Source: Mesostigma viride (taxonomy: Eukaryota > Streptophyta > Mesostigmatophyceae > Mesostigmatales > Mesostigmataceae). Taken from it: DNA of 64,000 nucleotides. Location: NCBI GenBank assembly GCA_009746045.1, contig RPFO01000034.1:2623526-2687525 (forward strand), given 5' to 3'. The translations under genes and the position numbers were made by a program. The stretch's first letter is position 1, and the number at the start of each line of letters is the position of its first letter. The notes below the pieces were generated by a model. The model was not told the DNA's origin. It did no database searches and saw nothing but the letters and a program-made list of their open reading frames with translations. Positions 28,101-41,056 of this stretch are shown here, piece by piece.

Positions 28101-29272
28101 GCCCGTCGCTCTGCCCACTCCTCGCGTGTGCCGTGGACGACGATGCGCTTGGCCTTGCACGCCTCCACGCTGTGACCACGCAGAACGTCGTGGCACTTGC
28201 GGCAAAGGTTGTCCTCGAGCTCCAGGTCCGGGCGAACTCGGCAGTCATCCCGGACATGGCGACGTCCGAAGCAGCGCTCACAGCGTTGCTTGCGGTCAGT
28301 AGACGCCCCCTGCTGCCGCTTGGCCGGGGGATGATCACCCTGCTTGGCGTCGCCACCATGCCCGCGCTTGCGCCCTCGCTGGCCCCCGTTGTTGCCGTGG
28401 CCGACGACCTTTTTCAGGATGGCCGTAAGCTCCGACCGCGTAATTGGAGCCTCTGCGCCTGAAGAAGAAGACGCGCCGGCATCCACCTTGCGCAGGGATG
28501 GCAGAGCAGCCGAGGCAGCCGGCTTGGACTGCGCACTCTTGAAGCATGAGATCAAATACAGCATGCCCTCGTCGAAACTGACGGCACTCTTCTTTTTGAG
28601 TTCCGTCGCTATGGTCAGATGCACATCCGACGACAGGTCGCATTTCTTGAGAAATCGATTGCACAGGAAAATGGGCTTGAGAGTATCTAGCAGCTTGTGC
28701 TTGTGCACGAAGACCTGGAAATCACGTGCAGCCCCGGGCAAATTTGCCTTATTAACTGCATAGCCCTCGAAGTCGTTGAAGGCTTGCTCGTCGGCCTCTT
28801 CCTTAGACCGCGACAAGTGGGCATCTAGACCGTTGTAAAAAACTTCCCAGGTTTGTTTGTTGTCGTCCGCAATGCGAACTAGATTGGCAATGTTTGGGTG
28901 CTTTGTTGTACTGCAGAATACTGCACGGAACTTGCCAATCAGCTCCGAATCTTTGTCTGCGCGTCCATCGCGCAGACGCTTGAGAGCAGCTAGAAAATCT
29001 GCTGCGTCGTCCGCCGTATAGTCGGCAGGTAGATCGCGGGCACCTCCGTTTGCTTGAGAGGGCCGCGATTCAGTGCATCGTCAGCAGCAAGCATCAGATG
29101 CTTGAACTGCTTGGCCAGTTCAGGTTGCGCCACGAGGGTTTGCATCAACCTCGTGGCCTCGTCCGCACTAAAGCGTGGCAGGACGGTCCCTGCGGCCTCG
29201 CCACTTGGCGTATCTGTGTGTTCGCCCGTGCGGCTCCGTGTACCCGAAGCCATCGGGATTTTTATGAATACA

Positions 29273-29617
29273 AGTTAAAGCCCGACCGGCTCAGCTATGG
29301 CGGTCGGTCTCGTTGAGCTTGGGATAAGGTGAACACAGAGAACTGCTGTCGGAGCTGGCCCACCACTGGTTTATGTCTTAGCCAGCAAACCCTATCCGGT
29401 TAGCCGTAACCGTGGGACAAGCTAGCTATCCGTACCGACCCGGATAAGGCCCCGGACTGGGGCCTAGGTGGCGCCGGCCCTAGGCGCCGCCCTTAGACCG
29501 GTCGACCGCATCGGACCGCCGGATTATAGCCGGCGGCTTAGCGGACGCTAGCGGAAGGCGTGCGGACGGACATGGGGAACTTAGAGCCAGATCCTAGGGC
29601 TCTAGAGTTACTCAACT
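29273..29617 (-). repeat. 5' LTR of element A
   Basis: 345 bp, AGTTAAAGCC...GTTACTCAACT in plus orientation, followed by CTGCG (29618-29622). Confidence 0.9.
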
Positions 29618-29622
29618 CTGCG

Positions 29623-30049
29623 ACCAAGGTAGCCATTGTACTGTAGAGATATCGTCATCCGGCATAAGTGTAAAGACCTGGTTCATGCCCATGAGTGCAT
29701 GGAAGACTTCCAGTGGGCTGGGGGTGTCATTGTTAGGGCCCGGGTCCCATACTTTGACTGGACAACATCTCGGACAAATGGCCCTTACTTAACGCTTACG
29801 GCAACTATAGACTCTCTGCGGCCCATGTGCGGCGTGGCCGCGTGGGAAACAACTGAGCTGAACTGTCAGAACTTAACGCTTAACATTCCGTCTGTAATTT
29901 CGGGCGTGGCCCGTATTACGGGCGTGGCCCGTAATGGAGGCATGGTTACATACTCTATTGGTGGTTACTAGTTAACTAATTGTCAGAATGCGCTTTTTAT
30001 TGGATAGGATGAAAGCTGACTTCAAGGCCTAAAAGAATATCTAACCATA
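29623..30049. other. Spacer with palindromic ATTACGGG motifs, no gene seen
   Basis: It contains GGGCGTGGCCCGTAAT twice (about 29905-29937) and a copy of the CGCACATGGGC-type motif shared with the 16.6-18.1 kb fold-back (29813-29837, inverted). No coding sequence is supported. Confidence 0.5.
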
Positions 30050-30053
30050 TTAA

Positions 30054-30706
30054 GGGGACTCGTCACCAAAACACCAAAAAATCAATAAAAATTCAAAACT
30101 CGCATTAAACCTATGCGAACAGTGCCCAAATGGGTTTGGGGACCCAAAGTAGCATTTATGACGATTTGTCGTGCACTTACTTGGGGTATTACCCCCGGCA
30201 TTTGGCTAAAAATAGCACAAGACGCTAAACCGTTTTTGCCACGCCACGGTCAATTGGAGCATCTGATTGACCTGCCCATACATTCCAAACAAGTTCCCCC
30301 TCTCCTCGACCGTTTGAGTTACTAACATGGTTCAGCGGGTCAGGTTTGTGAGAGTTATTAATTTTCCCGCGAAAAAAGACCGTATTTTGGCGGGAAAATT
30401 AATAACTCTCACAAACCTGCCCCGCCGACCCATGTTAGTAGCTCAAACGGTCGAGGAGAGGGGGAACTCGTTTGGAATGTATGGGCAGGTCAAACAGATG
30501 CTCCTATTGACCGTTGGGCGGCAAGAACGGTTTAGCGTCTTGTGCTATTTTTAGCCACATGCCAGGGGTAGTACCCCTAGTAAGTGCACGACAAATCGTC
30601 ATAAATGCTACTTTGTGTCCCCAATCACTTTTGGGCACTGTTTGCATAGGTGTAATGCGAGTTTTGAATTTTTATTAATTTTTTGGTGTTTTGGTGACGA
30701 GTCCCC
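30054..30706. mobile_element. 653-bp palindromic MITE flanked by TTAA
   Basis: TTAA lies at 30050-30053 and 30707-30710. The element starts GGGGACTCGTCACCAAAAC and ends with its inverse. Almost the whole element is one palindrome with arms of about 310 bp and centre near 30375-30400. TTAA duplications are used by piggyBac and Kolobok elements. The motif GGGGTAGTACCCCTAG and neighbours match the end of the PHD-transposase element at 58.6-60.8 kb. Confidence 0.88.
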
Positions 30707-30969
30707 TTAAAAACCATCGGGCATCCTGTGGCCGTACGCCGTAACTTTTTACGGAATTCTGTACATTTCAGTAATCAACTCGTGATCGACGGGTGTCCTT
30801 TTCGCCTTTTCCCGTCATGGGCGCAAGTGGGCGGAATTTGGAGATCATACGGGCTTCCGTGCGTGGTTAGACGGAAGCCGTCGTATCCTGGGCGGCAAAC
30901 GGAGATCATTGGTGCAGTGGGATACTATTGGCGTTCACTCGCTGGAATCTTTAATGGCTTTAAAGTCGT

Positions 30970-32195
30970 CTCGCGACATTTTGACGTTAGCGACTCGATC
31001 GAGCTTGACTGGAGCGTAGTTGGTAGAGCTGTAACAATTTGCCACCTGCCGGCTCACCGAAACTGGGTCGTCTACTAGAGTGACGGTCGGATTGACGGCT
31101 TTCGTCTTTTAAATACGGCCGCCACAATCCGTGCTCAGACCAGAACGTGGCCGCTAGCCATGTACCAACCTACAACGATCGTCGTAGGTTGGCTCATCGA
31201 AACTGGGTCATGATCAAGACGTGATACTTCGACTAACTACGCGCAAATTTTCCGTCTTCAATCCGTGCAGGTGCTCTTGAAAGGGACCAATAGACGTTCG
31301 GTTTGAAACTGACCAAACTTTCTAACAGGCTTACCGAAACTATTAGAATGACGGTCGGATGGACGGTTTTCGTCTTTTAAATACGGCCGCCATATTCCGT
31401 GCTCAGACCAGAACGTGGCCGCTAGCCATGTACCAACCTACGACGATCGTCGTAGGTTGGCTCACCGAAACGGGAGGGGGGGGGGGGGGGGAACTTCGGG
31501 TGGGTGGGTGGGCCGGGGGGCGGGGGATCCCGCAGACTCTGGCGTCAGTCTCGCTGACGAGGGCGGGGGGCCTTGCGACCTCGCCTGGGGCGGGGCGTCT
31601 CACTGTGCGGGGGGGGGGGGGGGGGGGGGAACCTCCGGGTAGGTGGGTGGGCGGGGTGGGCGGGGGATCCCGCAGACTCTGGCGTCTCGCTGAGGGGGGA
31701 GGGGGGCCTTGCGACCTCGCCGTCTCACTCAGGCGGGGAGGCATCCTGTGGCGGATCTTCGTACTTTTCCCGGGCCGGTCGGCGAGGGGGCGCATCATGG
31801 CTGAGGGGGGAGGGGGGGCAGGGGGGGGGGGGGGGGAAACTCTGGGTGGGTGGGGGGCGCGGGGCCGGGGGAGCGGGGGGATCCCGCAGACTCTGGCGTC
31901 TCGCTGAGGAGGGCGGGGGGCCTTGCGACCTCGCCTGGGGCGGGGCGCCGTCTCACTGTGACCTCGCCATCTCACTCAGGCGGGGTACATCTTCCGTCTT
32001 CGTATTTTTCCCGGGCCGGTCGGCGCGGGGGCGTATCATGCCTGAGGGGGGGGGGGGGCGACATTTTGACATTAGCGAGTCGATCGAGCTTGACTGGCGG
32101 GTAGTTGGTCGATCTTTTGCGACTTGCCACCTGTCGGATCACCGAAATCGGGTCGCCTTATATAGTGACGGTAGGATTGACGGATTTCGTATTCA
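30970..32195. repeat. Dispersed direct repeats and GC-rich minisatellite
   Basis: A unit of about 130 bp (GACATTTTGACRTTAGCGA...GGATTGACGG) occurs at 30973-31107 and 32060-32190. A second unit, around GCTCAGACCAGAACGTGGCC, occurs at 31080-31208 and 31350-31470. Between them 31470-32050 holds three to four units with GGGATCCCGCAGACTCTGGC and CCTTGCGACCTCGCC, separated by G runs. Glycine-rich open frames here are artefacts. Confidence 0.8.
31435..31462. repeat. Perfect 28-bp palindrome
   Basis: CCAACCTACGACGA is followed at once by its reverse complement. A near-perfect copy lies at about 31168-31195. It could extrude as a cruciform or be a binding site. Confidence 0.8.
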
Positions 32196-34194
32196 TACAC
32201 CCGTTTGCTCACCATAGTCACCAGCATCTTTGTTAAAACAATAAGTAGATGCATATAGACAGGTAGCGGTTACAGAACCGCTATTAAGAACTCCATAGGC
32301 ATGGCTCGCGATTACCCGCGCAGACCAGGCCACCAAAGAGGGTGGGTGGGTGGGACAAGAAAAAAGACCACAACAATGTCACTACGCCGCCAAAGTAGTC
32401 AAACTGCACTAGCACGGGGCTGACATCAGCAACCGAGCTTAACTTCACATGTCAACCTGAGAATGTAGCGACACCTACCGTACCACAAAAACAACAACCA
32501 ATCAAATACCCTTCCCGAAAGGTTCTAATTATCATTCGACATACCGGTTCAACAAACCCGGCCCTGTCAAACTTTAAGCATAAGATTGTTTCGAGATTGT
32601 AGTACAATAGGGCCACTGCCCCTACTAACAATTCCAGGTCGCCAGCCATTAGCCAAATCCGGTTACATCTGCCAAACCCGCCCGGTTCAGCCGACCATCC
32701 AGGCGGCTTCCGTGAGCGGCCTTATTCCCCGCCTCACTTCGAGAAACTCTTTTCAAAGAAATCCGATTCATACACCCGTTTGCTCACCATAGTCACCAGC
32801 ATCTTTGTTAAAACAATAAGTAGATGCATATAGACAGGTAGCGGTTACAGAACCGCTATTAAGAACTCCATAGGCATGGCTCGCGATTACCCAACCTCCC
32901 CTTCCTGGCCCTCCGGTCCGCTAAAGAAGCACCATTTCCTTTCCCGTCAAAAGCTGTCCTGTCGCGATGGGCGCTCTCCGTTGCCAGAAAACAAATTTAA
33001 TTCCCAGCGACTGTGAATGCACAAAAATTCATGCACTGTCGATCGACACAGCTCGCATTTTTGACCCCACTCGGGGGCCCCCGCTGACCTCGTTTCCGAC
33101 CTCTTCTCTGGTCCGCTAAGGGGTGCTGTCGCGGAACACAAAGTCAAAGCAAAAGCTGCTGACTGGCACCGCTGATTCCAGCCGACGCCCAGTTTTACAA
33201 CTTTTTTGAAGAGCAACCAACTTAGTGCCGAGCACATAAACACTCCTTCCGTACAAAACAATGGAAATACCACTGAATACGAAATCAAGTTGATTTTCAG
33301 CCCTTGCCTCCTGCGCCAAGGCTCCGTGTCCCACAACGGTGACTTAAATTTTTTACCCCCCCGAGCCGCGACGGCCCTCAAGCCAAGCCCAACCCGGAAT
33401 GCAAGCATTTCCAGGTACGAGACAACTCAAAGGCAGGCCAGCCTGCCGACAGCCCAACCCGAGGCGCAAGCATCCCCAGGTACGGAACCATCAAGCAAGC
33501 TAGCCCTTGTCCAACCCGGCCAGCTGGCCGTTTCTTTCAAACAAACCAGCCATTAATCAAATAATGCATCAGCCCCCGCTTCGCATTTAAACCCCGATCA
33601 CCCGGACATTAATTCCGGGCCAGTGGCAGCCATGAATCCCAACCGCCTTAAGCAGCCAGGGATCATGGATGCCGGAAATTTGGTTAACAAATTTTAGCCC
33701 CGCACCCATGCTGAGCGCAAGGCTGGTGAGGCACTTCTTGTACCGCCATAGCCTCAGCCGTCGGCGCTCAGCCAACGTTTACAAGAAAAAAGACCACAAC
33801 AATGTCACTACGCCGCCAAAGTAGTCAAACTGCACTAGCACGGGGCTGACATCAGCAACCGAGCTTAACTTCACATGTCAACCTGAGAATGTAGCGACAC
33901 CTACCGTACCACAAAAACAACAACCAATCAAATACCCTTCCCGAAAGGTTCTAATTATCATTCGACATACCGGTTCAACAAACCCGGCCCTGTCAAACTT
34001 TAAGCATAAGATTGTTTCGAGATTGTAGTACAATAGGGCCACTGCCCCTACTAACAATTCCAGGTCGCCAGCCATTAGCCAAATCCGGTTACATCTGCCA
34101 AACCCGCCCGGTTCAGCCGACCATCCAGGCGGCTTCCGTGAGCGGCCTTATTCCCCGCCTCACTTCGAGAAACTCTTTTCAAAGAAATCCGATT
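32186..34194. repeat. Tandem duplication with unequal units
   Basis: Block A (about 127 bp, CATACACCCGTTTGCTCACC) lies at 32188-32314 and 32768-32893. Block B (about 410 bp, starting AAAAAAGACCACAACAATG) lies at 32353-32766 and 33782-34194. Copies look identical. In the first unit A and B are separated by about 40 bp, in the second by about 890 bp of otherwise single-copy sequence. No gene is evident. Confidence 0.85.
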
Positions 34195-34545
34195 TTCGGT
34201 GGGGTGCGGGGATGGGGGGTGCGGGGGACAGATCCGCCAGTGCATCGTGGCCGGCCCTCGCTGAGCGGGAGGGGAGAGGGAGGGGGGGGAGCTCCGGGTG
34301 GGTGGGGCGGTGGGGGTGGGGGGGTGGGGGGTGGGGGTGACGGATCCGCCGGAGCATCATGGAGGGCCCTCGCTGAGGAAGGTGGGGGTGGGGGGGACCT
34401 CCGGGTGGGTGGGGGGGCGCGGGGGGCGGGGGATTCCGCTGTTATCCGCGTACTATGACGTCTCGATGAGGGGGGAGGGGGGTTGCGACCTCGCCTAGGG
34501 CGGGGCGTCTCACTAAGCGGCAGCGAATGGCCCTCCGGGTAGGTG
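34195..34545. repeat. GC-rich minisatellite related to 31.5-32.0 kb
   Basis: Two units carry GATCCGCCRGWGCATCRTGG and CCCTCGCTGAG. The stretch ends with GCGACCTCGCCTAGGGCGG, also seen at 31.5-32.0 kb. Confidence 0.7.
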
Positions 34546-34984
34546 GGAACTGGGAATGAGGGCGGACCGACTGCGGTGTTTCAGGCCTACACAGCGTGTC
34601 GTTATTTGTCTCCCGACTTTTTCTTTTTTCAGCCCCCTTCATAAGCTTAGGTTGACTGAAATTGAGTTGCCATGTGTCGGCGGACGGATCGAAACTCGAC
34701 TACTAGAGTCACCGTCGGCTTTGCGCCTTTTTGGGGGGGGGATGCAAAGCATCCCCCCCCCCCCTTAAGCTTGTCTAATTTTCACGGCCACCCCATGTCA
34801 GATGCTCCGTGGCCACCCCATGGAAAAAGGTGCTTTTTTGGACTTTCTTGGGCTTTCAATCGGACCGCCGAATGCCAACAACGGTGCAGATGCAGGCAAA
34901 TGCTAGCAACGTCGGCTGCAGAAGGAGACTGTCTTTTCGTCACGACTGCTTCGGTCGCGATGTCGTATGCCGAGGTATCCTCGG
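34546..34984. other. Spacer with short hairpin, no gene seen
   Basis: A G-run/C-run hairpin (GGGGATGCAAAGCATCCCC, within about 34732-34763) is the only structure. No protein is recognised. Confidence 0.5.
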
Positions 34985-34989
34985 GTGCT

Positions 34990-35687
34990 AGTTAAGCTTT
35001 CTTCGCACACGCAATGTGAAGGATATGGTTGCAATGCAGCAATGTGTGATATGGTTGGAAACGGAGCTTTGTTAAATCGGATAATGTTTACAGCGCTCAC
35101 ACACTTGAGGCTTGTACACGCGTTTGCCAAGTCAAGGCACAACACGTGAGGCGGGCTCGCAAGAGATATGCCCATTTGGCACTGGCCTATTGTTTATATA
35201 CTTGTGCACTGTGCTTGCTAGTCCTGAGCAGCCTAGGAGGCCTGCTCAGTAATAACACCCCCGGTACAGTATTCACTACCTGTACAGCGCCCAGCTCCTA
35301 TACAGTAGGTCTGCCATACAGGCACAGTGACCACAGAGCACAGTCCACAGTGACTATTGCATCTGCACCTAGAAGTCCAGGACTAAGCCTGCGGTACCAA
35401 CAGACCACAGGTTAAGGTTCCTATTTCCTGCGTACGACGTATTAATCCAATACCGTCGTAGGTACAGCACCTAATTCCTGTCAGCCCAGGAATTACTGTC
35501 GACCCCATATGTCGTCGGCAAATATTCACGTCCGACTTAGAAGAACAGCCGGCTCGCGCTCGCGCGCGACCGGGAAGTCGGAACGCCATAACTTTCTTGA
35601 TACTCGTCGGAATGAACTCGTTCCGGTGCCGCTGGAATCGCAGAGATATGCCGAATCAGGATCACGCCAATGCGCTTGGCGTTAACT
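34990..35687 (-). repeat. 3' LTR of element B
   Basis: 698 bp, preceded by GTGCT (34985-34989). It is essentially identical to the 5' LTR. Confidence 0.9.
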
Positions 35688-36435
35688 CCAATCCTTTCTT
35701 TTCTTGAGCTGTAGCAGCTCACACAAGTCTACATACAAACACACACAATGGGTACTGGATATCCTCCCCAGACTACAAGTCACAACCCGCTGGGCATGAC
35801 AGTCAGCTTGGATTCCTTATTATATGTACATAGCACCCATACTGGCTCAGGAGCACAAACAAATTACAATGAGTCCCTATCCCTTCACGGGAGGCTCGTT
35901 GTGTTACCCATGTACAAGAGGTTGGCCAACTGTGGCAGCCCATAGGTGTTCAGTTAAGAACTTGAGAAGTATGTACAACCTTCAGGACCTTAGGCGAAAC
36001 CCCACAGATCACCCACAACAGCTCATCAGAAAACATTGCTGACCCCCAGACGGGAGTCGGCGCCGGTCTGCTGCCCCTTATCGAACCAGACACAACATCT
36101 ACGCGAAGCACATGCAAAACACAAGCTCCCATACTCGTTCCAACCGTGGAAAATCAGGGGACCTGTCGCCACCTCACCAGCATGGTGGATGGGTCAGCCA
36201 GTCCGTGAAACTCCGCCTTAAGACGGCACCAGGGAATCGAACCCCGCCCACAAACCACAGATCTGGGGAAACCTCAGACTGAGATGAAAACCCCAGATAG
36301 ACATCTCTCCATCAGAGACAATGTCAGACATTCCCACACCAGAGACATGTCTCACCCCTCAAGGTGTGCTCAGGATTATGTACAATCAAGCTCCCAGCCT
36401 GATATCCAGAGACTTAAGCACCCAGCTCTCAGCTT

Positions 36436-39400
36436 TTAGACAGATAGACCGACTTGACAGCCAGCATTCATGAGCTTCCTCAGTACATTGTACTGGGCTG
36501 GGGCCTTGTGTGGCAACTTTGTCAATGCATCAGCAGGGTTCTCCTCGCCAGGGATATGCTTTAAGTCAACCAAACTGGCCAACTCCTTCAGCAACAAATA
36601 ATCCAGGTCCCGGCTCCTGGCCAGCTGCTTGTGAACAAACTGGACCATACCCATGCTGTCTGTTAGCAACAACGTCTCCATCTGCAAGGTCCAAGGGGTA
36701 ACTGAAGCCAGCTCCAGCATTAACTCCTTTATGTACAGGCTGGACTGGATCCCCTCGCATATGGCCCTGCATTCTGCCACATCTGAACTGATACAGACCC
36801 TCTTCTGCAGTCTGCTGTACCAGCTGAACAAACTTGCCCTGCTCTGATAAAAAGCAAACAGAGCAGCAGATCTCCCCCTGACCTTGGTAACCTGGCGAGC
36901 ATCCATGGAACTGTCAACAAAGATCTCCAAGGTGATAGGCTGGGTAAAGTCAATCCCAGACAAGATCAGATCAGGGGTACTCTCCACCAACCGGGCTATG
37001 ACTCGAGGCTTCTCATCCTCAAGCACCTCATCAGGCATTCTGCTATGGACCATCAAAGACGGACCACAGATGCTGGCAAACCAGGCCCACATGCCTCTCA
37101 ACTCAGGTCCTGCAGCCTGGGTGATCTTCTCTGGCAAGGCCTTCACAATGGTCTGTTTATAATCTCCTCCAGCCTGAAGCCTGATACTCCACTCCCCGTC
37201 CCTCCTGAACAGGGTAGCCTGCATTCCACAGAACACTACAGGCTTGTTGGGCTCCTGCCACAGCTCCTTGCCCAGCGAAAACTTGCCACTGATGACAGGA
37301 ATAAACTTCTTCAGCCAGGTCGTGGGGGCTAGCAAATGCAGATCATCTCCATGCAAACTAGCATACACTGGCAGACCCTCCCATTGGGCCAGCAGCAAAC
37401 AGGGATCAACTGAAGACACTCTCAAGCCACACTCACTGATCAGAGCTTCCTGCAGCGTGAGTCTCCAGATGATTGGGCTCGACCTGAGTCCTTCCAGGCC
37501 CTTCAGAATAACCAGGAATTGTTGATGCAGCTCCAGCTTCCAGATGGCAGGCACCTCAACACAGTAAGGCTCATCCTGCTTCCACACCCTCCTGGCCACT
37601 TCTGGATCAGATTTTAAAAATGCCCTCTTGAAGTCCAGCAGCACTGATGACATAGCTGCTCCCCTGTTCAGCAACCCCACGTAGAGACATAGCAAAATTC
37701 TCCATGTGTCGTGTAGCATCCCTGGCGTGTATAGCTCCTCTCCTGGCAGACTCCCCGTGCCGTGATACTCATTCAGGACAGGCCTGACATGGGGCACTGA
37801 TACCTCATCCACAACCTTCCTCTTCAGCACAAATCTCAAAGCAAGCTTCCTTGATGCTGGGGGACGTCTGTCTGTTGGTGCAGCACACTCAAACTGCAAC
37901 CACTCCTCCAATGCCTTGGAGAAGGCGAGCTTCCAAGCCTCAAACAAAGTAGGCGAGCTCATCTCTTGGACCAGCTGATCATATGTCAAAGGAGAGTGTG
38001 CAGCAAGGCTCCTGTGAGTTATGCCAATACTGCTGGGGTGCAACACAGCTGGAATCACCAAACTGGCCGCCGGGGGCACCTCCCCTTCATCCCATTTTAC
38101 ACCCTTGACCGGCTTGGCCCTGCACCTGACTGGAAATGTTGTCCTGAAATTTTCTAGGGGAATCATCCCATCTGTGGCAGGAGCCCAACAAGCCTGTAGT
38201 GTTCTGTGGAATGCAGGCTACCCTGTTCAGGAGGGACGGGGAGTGGAGTATCAGGCTTCAGGCTGGAGGAGATTATAAACAGACCATTGTGAAGGCCTTG
38301 CCCAGCGAAAACTTGCCACTGATGACAGGAATAAACTTCTTCAGCCAGGTCGTGGGGGCTAGCAAATGCAGATCATCTCCATGCAAACTAGCATACACTG
38401 GCAGACCCTCCCATTGGGCCAGCAGCAAACAGGGATCAACTGAAGACACTCTCAAGCCACACTCACTGATCAGAGCTTCCTGCAGCGTGAGTCTCCAGAT
38501 GATTGGGCTCGACCTGAGTCCTTCCAGGCCCTTCAGAATAACCAGGAATTGTTGATGCAGCTCCAGCTTCCAGATGGCAGGCACCTCAACACAGTAAGGC
38601 TCATCCTGCTTCCACACCCTCCTGGCCACTTCTGGATCAGATTTTAAAAATGCCCTCTTGAAGTCCAGCAGCACTGATGACATAGCTGCTCCCCTGTTCA
38701 GCAACCCCACGTAGAGACATAGCAAAATTCTCCATGTGTCGTGTAGCATCCCTGGCGTGTATAGCTCCTCTCCTGGCAGACTCCCCGTGCCGTGATACTC
38801 ATTCAGGACAGGCCTGACATGGGGCACTGATACCTCATCCACAACCTTCCTCTTCAGCACAAATCTCAAAGCAAGCTTCCTTGATGCTGGGGGACGTCTG
38901 TCTGTTGGTGCAGCACACTCAAACTGCAACCACTCCTCCAATGCCTTGGAGAAGGCGAGCTTCCAAGCCTCAAACAAAGTAGGCGAGCTCATCTCTTGGA
39001 CCAGCTGATCATATGTCAAAGGAGAGTGTGCAGCAAGGCTCCTGTGAGTTATGCCAATACTGCTGGGGTGCAACACAGCTGGAATCACCAAACTGGCCGC
39101 TGGGGGCACCTCCCCTTCATCCCATTTTACACCCTTGACCGGCTTGGCCCTGCACCTGACTGGAAATGTTGTCCTGAAATTTTCTAGGGGAATCATCCCC
39201 CAGCCATCTCTTCTCAGAGCTGTAGCTCTGATAGAAATCCCAGGATTGCCCAGAAAATTCTGACCCAAAATCACAGGGCCATCATAGTCCTCTAGGACAA
39301 GGAAGGTCACATCCACACCCATGACAGGGGCAGTAACCTCTCCCAACACCCTTAGATGCGTCCTACCACTGAAATCAGACACCCAGGGGCAACTTGGTTC

Positions 39401-41023
39401 TCCGACCAGCAGTTCTCCTGTATGCTGAGGTCCCATGACAGAAACCTGCGCATTGGTATCTATCTCCATGGCAGCTACCTCAGGTTCATCCAACTGGACA
39501 AGCTTGGACACCTTAGGCTCCTTCTTGGCTCTTTGCAAAGCCTGTACAATATCTGATAGACGCACACCCCTAGGCCTGGTGTCGGGCCGTTCCGGAGGTG
39601 CAGCCTGTCCGCCTGCTTGCCCAACCACCGTATGTGAAGGTACCCCAGGGGCCGGGCCAGGGTCACCCTGAGGGCTCGATACAGCTGTAGCACCCTGATC
39701 AGGAAGCTCCACGTCACCCCCGCCTTGTACACCAGCGGGCACCTGGAAGAGGTCTCCTTGATTACCTCCCCGGGGACGGATCTTTGACCAGGACAGACGG
39801 TGCACTGCTTGGGAGCCATCAATGGCCACCCAGCACTTATGGCCAGCGGCTTCTACTCGGGTCACCACCCCATCATGCCAGCTGCCACGTTTCCCTGGAA
39901 AGCTTGGTTCCTTCCACACAACAACCTGTTGTCCAACGTTAGGTTCTAGGACACTCCAGCCCTTGTCTTTCTGCCTCAGCTTGAGGAACTTGGCCTCTAG
40001 CTTCTCCTTCCATGCCTGCTCAGCATCAGCTGGCAGCATCCTGGTATGCAGCATAAGAGGATTGATGGCAATGTCACCAAAGAACATGGGAGTCCTCAGG
40101 TTCAGCCTGTCCTCCACAGAACGTAGCCATGCAGATGTCACAATGGCAGATGACGTCCTTGGAATCCTCTCCACCAGCAGCACAGTCTTGATCTCTTGGA
40201 TGGCTCTCTCCACCACCCCTTGCTGGCCGTGGCTCTCCCTGGGTGTAATCAGCAACTCTGGAAACTCTGGCAGGTTCTCACAGCACTCAAACTGAATGTC
40301 ACACTGCAACAACTCCAACCCAGGGTACCTGCTCCTTGTCAACTTCAGAGCAGCAATCAATGTAAGCTTCTCCATGTCAGGCAGGATCTCTAGGGTCTTG
40401 TACTTGGTATATCTGTCCACTGCCACCAGCAGCTTCAAACCCCTGATTCTCTGAATATCTACCTGCACATGGCCTGGCTGCAAAATAGGAGTCCTGGCAT
40501 GAGACTGCTTGGGCTTTCTAGCAACTAGCCTGCACTTGCAAGCTTGAGCAACCTGTTGGCAGATGGAGTACAACTCACTTCCTCCCAGCCGTCTAGCAAC
40601 TTGCAAAGACTGAGCTGCATGGCCAAACATGGTATGCAACCTTGAGGCAATGTCATACAAGAGAGAAAACCTTTTATTGTCATTATTAGCACTCAAGGTA
40701 TGTACAGATCCCTTATGTACAGGAGGCACCAGGGTCGTGCCTGTCAGACTGTCTCCAGCCCTATCCTCATCCTGACCATCCTGTGCCAGTCCTGCACGGT
40801 CAGAATGCTTCTGAGATCCACCTGGGTCCACATCACCAGGTCCTACCTCAGGCTCAGCACCGCCATGGCGGGCACGTTGGCGAGTAACCACTGCAGCTAC
40901 AGCTGGCATACTCTCTGTGGTAACCAAGCTTGCCCCATCGTGTCCAATAGGCTCTTTCACTAGAGCATGGGGCTGCCCCTCACTGCCGTCACTAGCAGCT
41001 ACATTACACACCCCTGGGGGCAC
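36436..41023 (-). CDS. Element B pol: integrase, protease, RT, RNase H
   Basis: In minus-strand order the parts are: an HHCC-like zone (LHTMFGHAAQS...ACKCRL), an integrase core with Asp, Asp and Glu positions in VDIQRIRGLKLLVAVDRYTK, LLQCDIQFE and QGVVERAIQEIK, a C-terminal integrase tail, an aspartic protease, Copia-type RT and RNase H. The protease follows the integrase, whereas standard Copia order is protease then integrase. There is about one large rearrangement within it. Confidence 0.8.
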
Positions 41024-41056
41024 CCTCCAGGGTTCAGGGATGTGTGCAGGCTCAAG

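Larger units (their letters stand above)
22688..29617 (-). mobile_element. Copia-like LTR retrotransposon A, broken
   Basis: LTRs of 345 bp lie at 22688-23032 (3') and 29273-29617 (5'). They begin AGTTAAAGCC and end CTCAACT, with target duplication CTGCG outside. Reading the minus strand, parts are gag with two zinc knuckles (CERCFGRRHVRDDC; CRKCHDVLRGHSVEAC), an integrase-like region (about 27.5-26.6 kb), an aspartic protease (VDTQASVSI then ALLGEPF, about 26.3-26.0 kb), RT and a Copia-type RNase H ending at 23412. A further LTR plus adjoining tail (24428-25126) is inserted in pol. It is broken, with several breaks. The LTRs differ at a handful of sites, so it is fairly young. Confidence 0.88.

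Noticed and set aside
31359-32217. Gly-rich frames around 31.4-32.2 kb
   Set aside because: They derive from G runs in a minisatellite.
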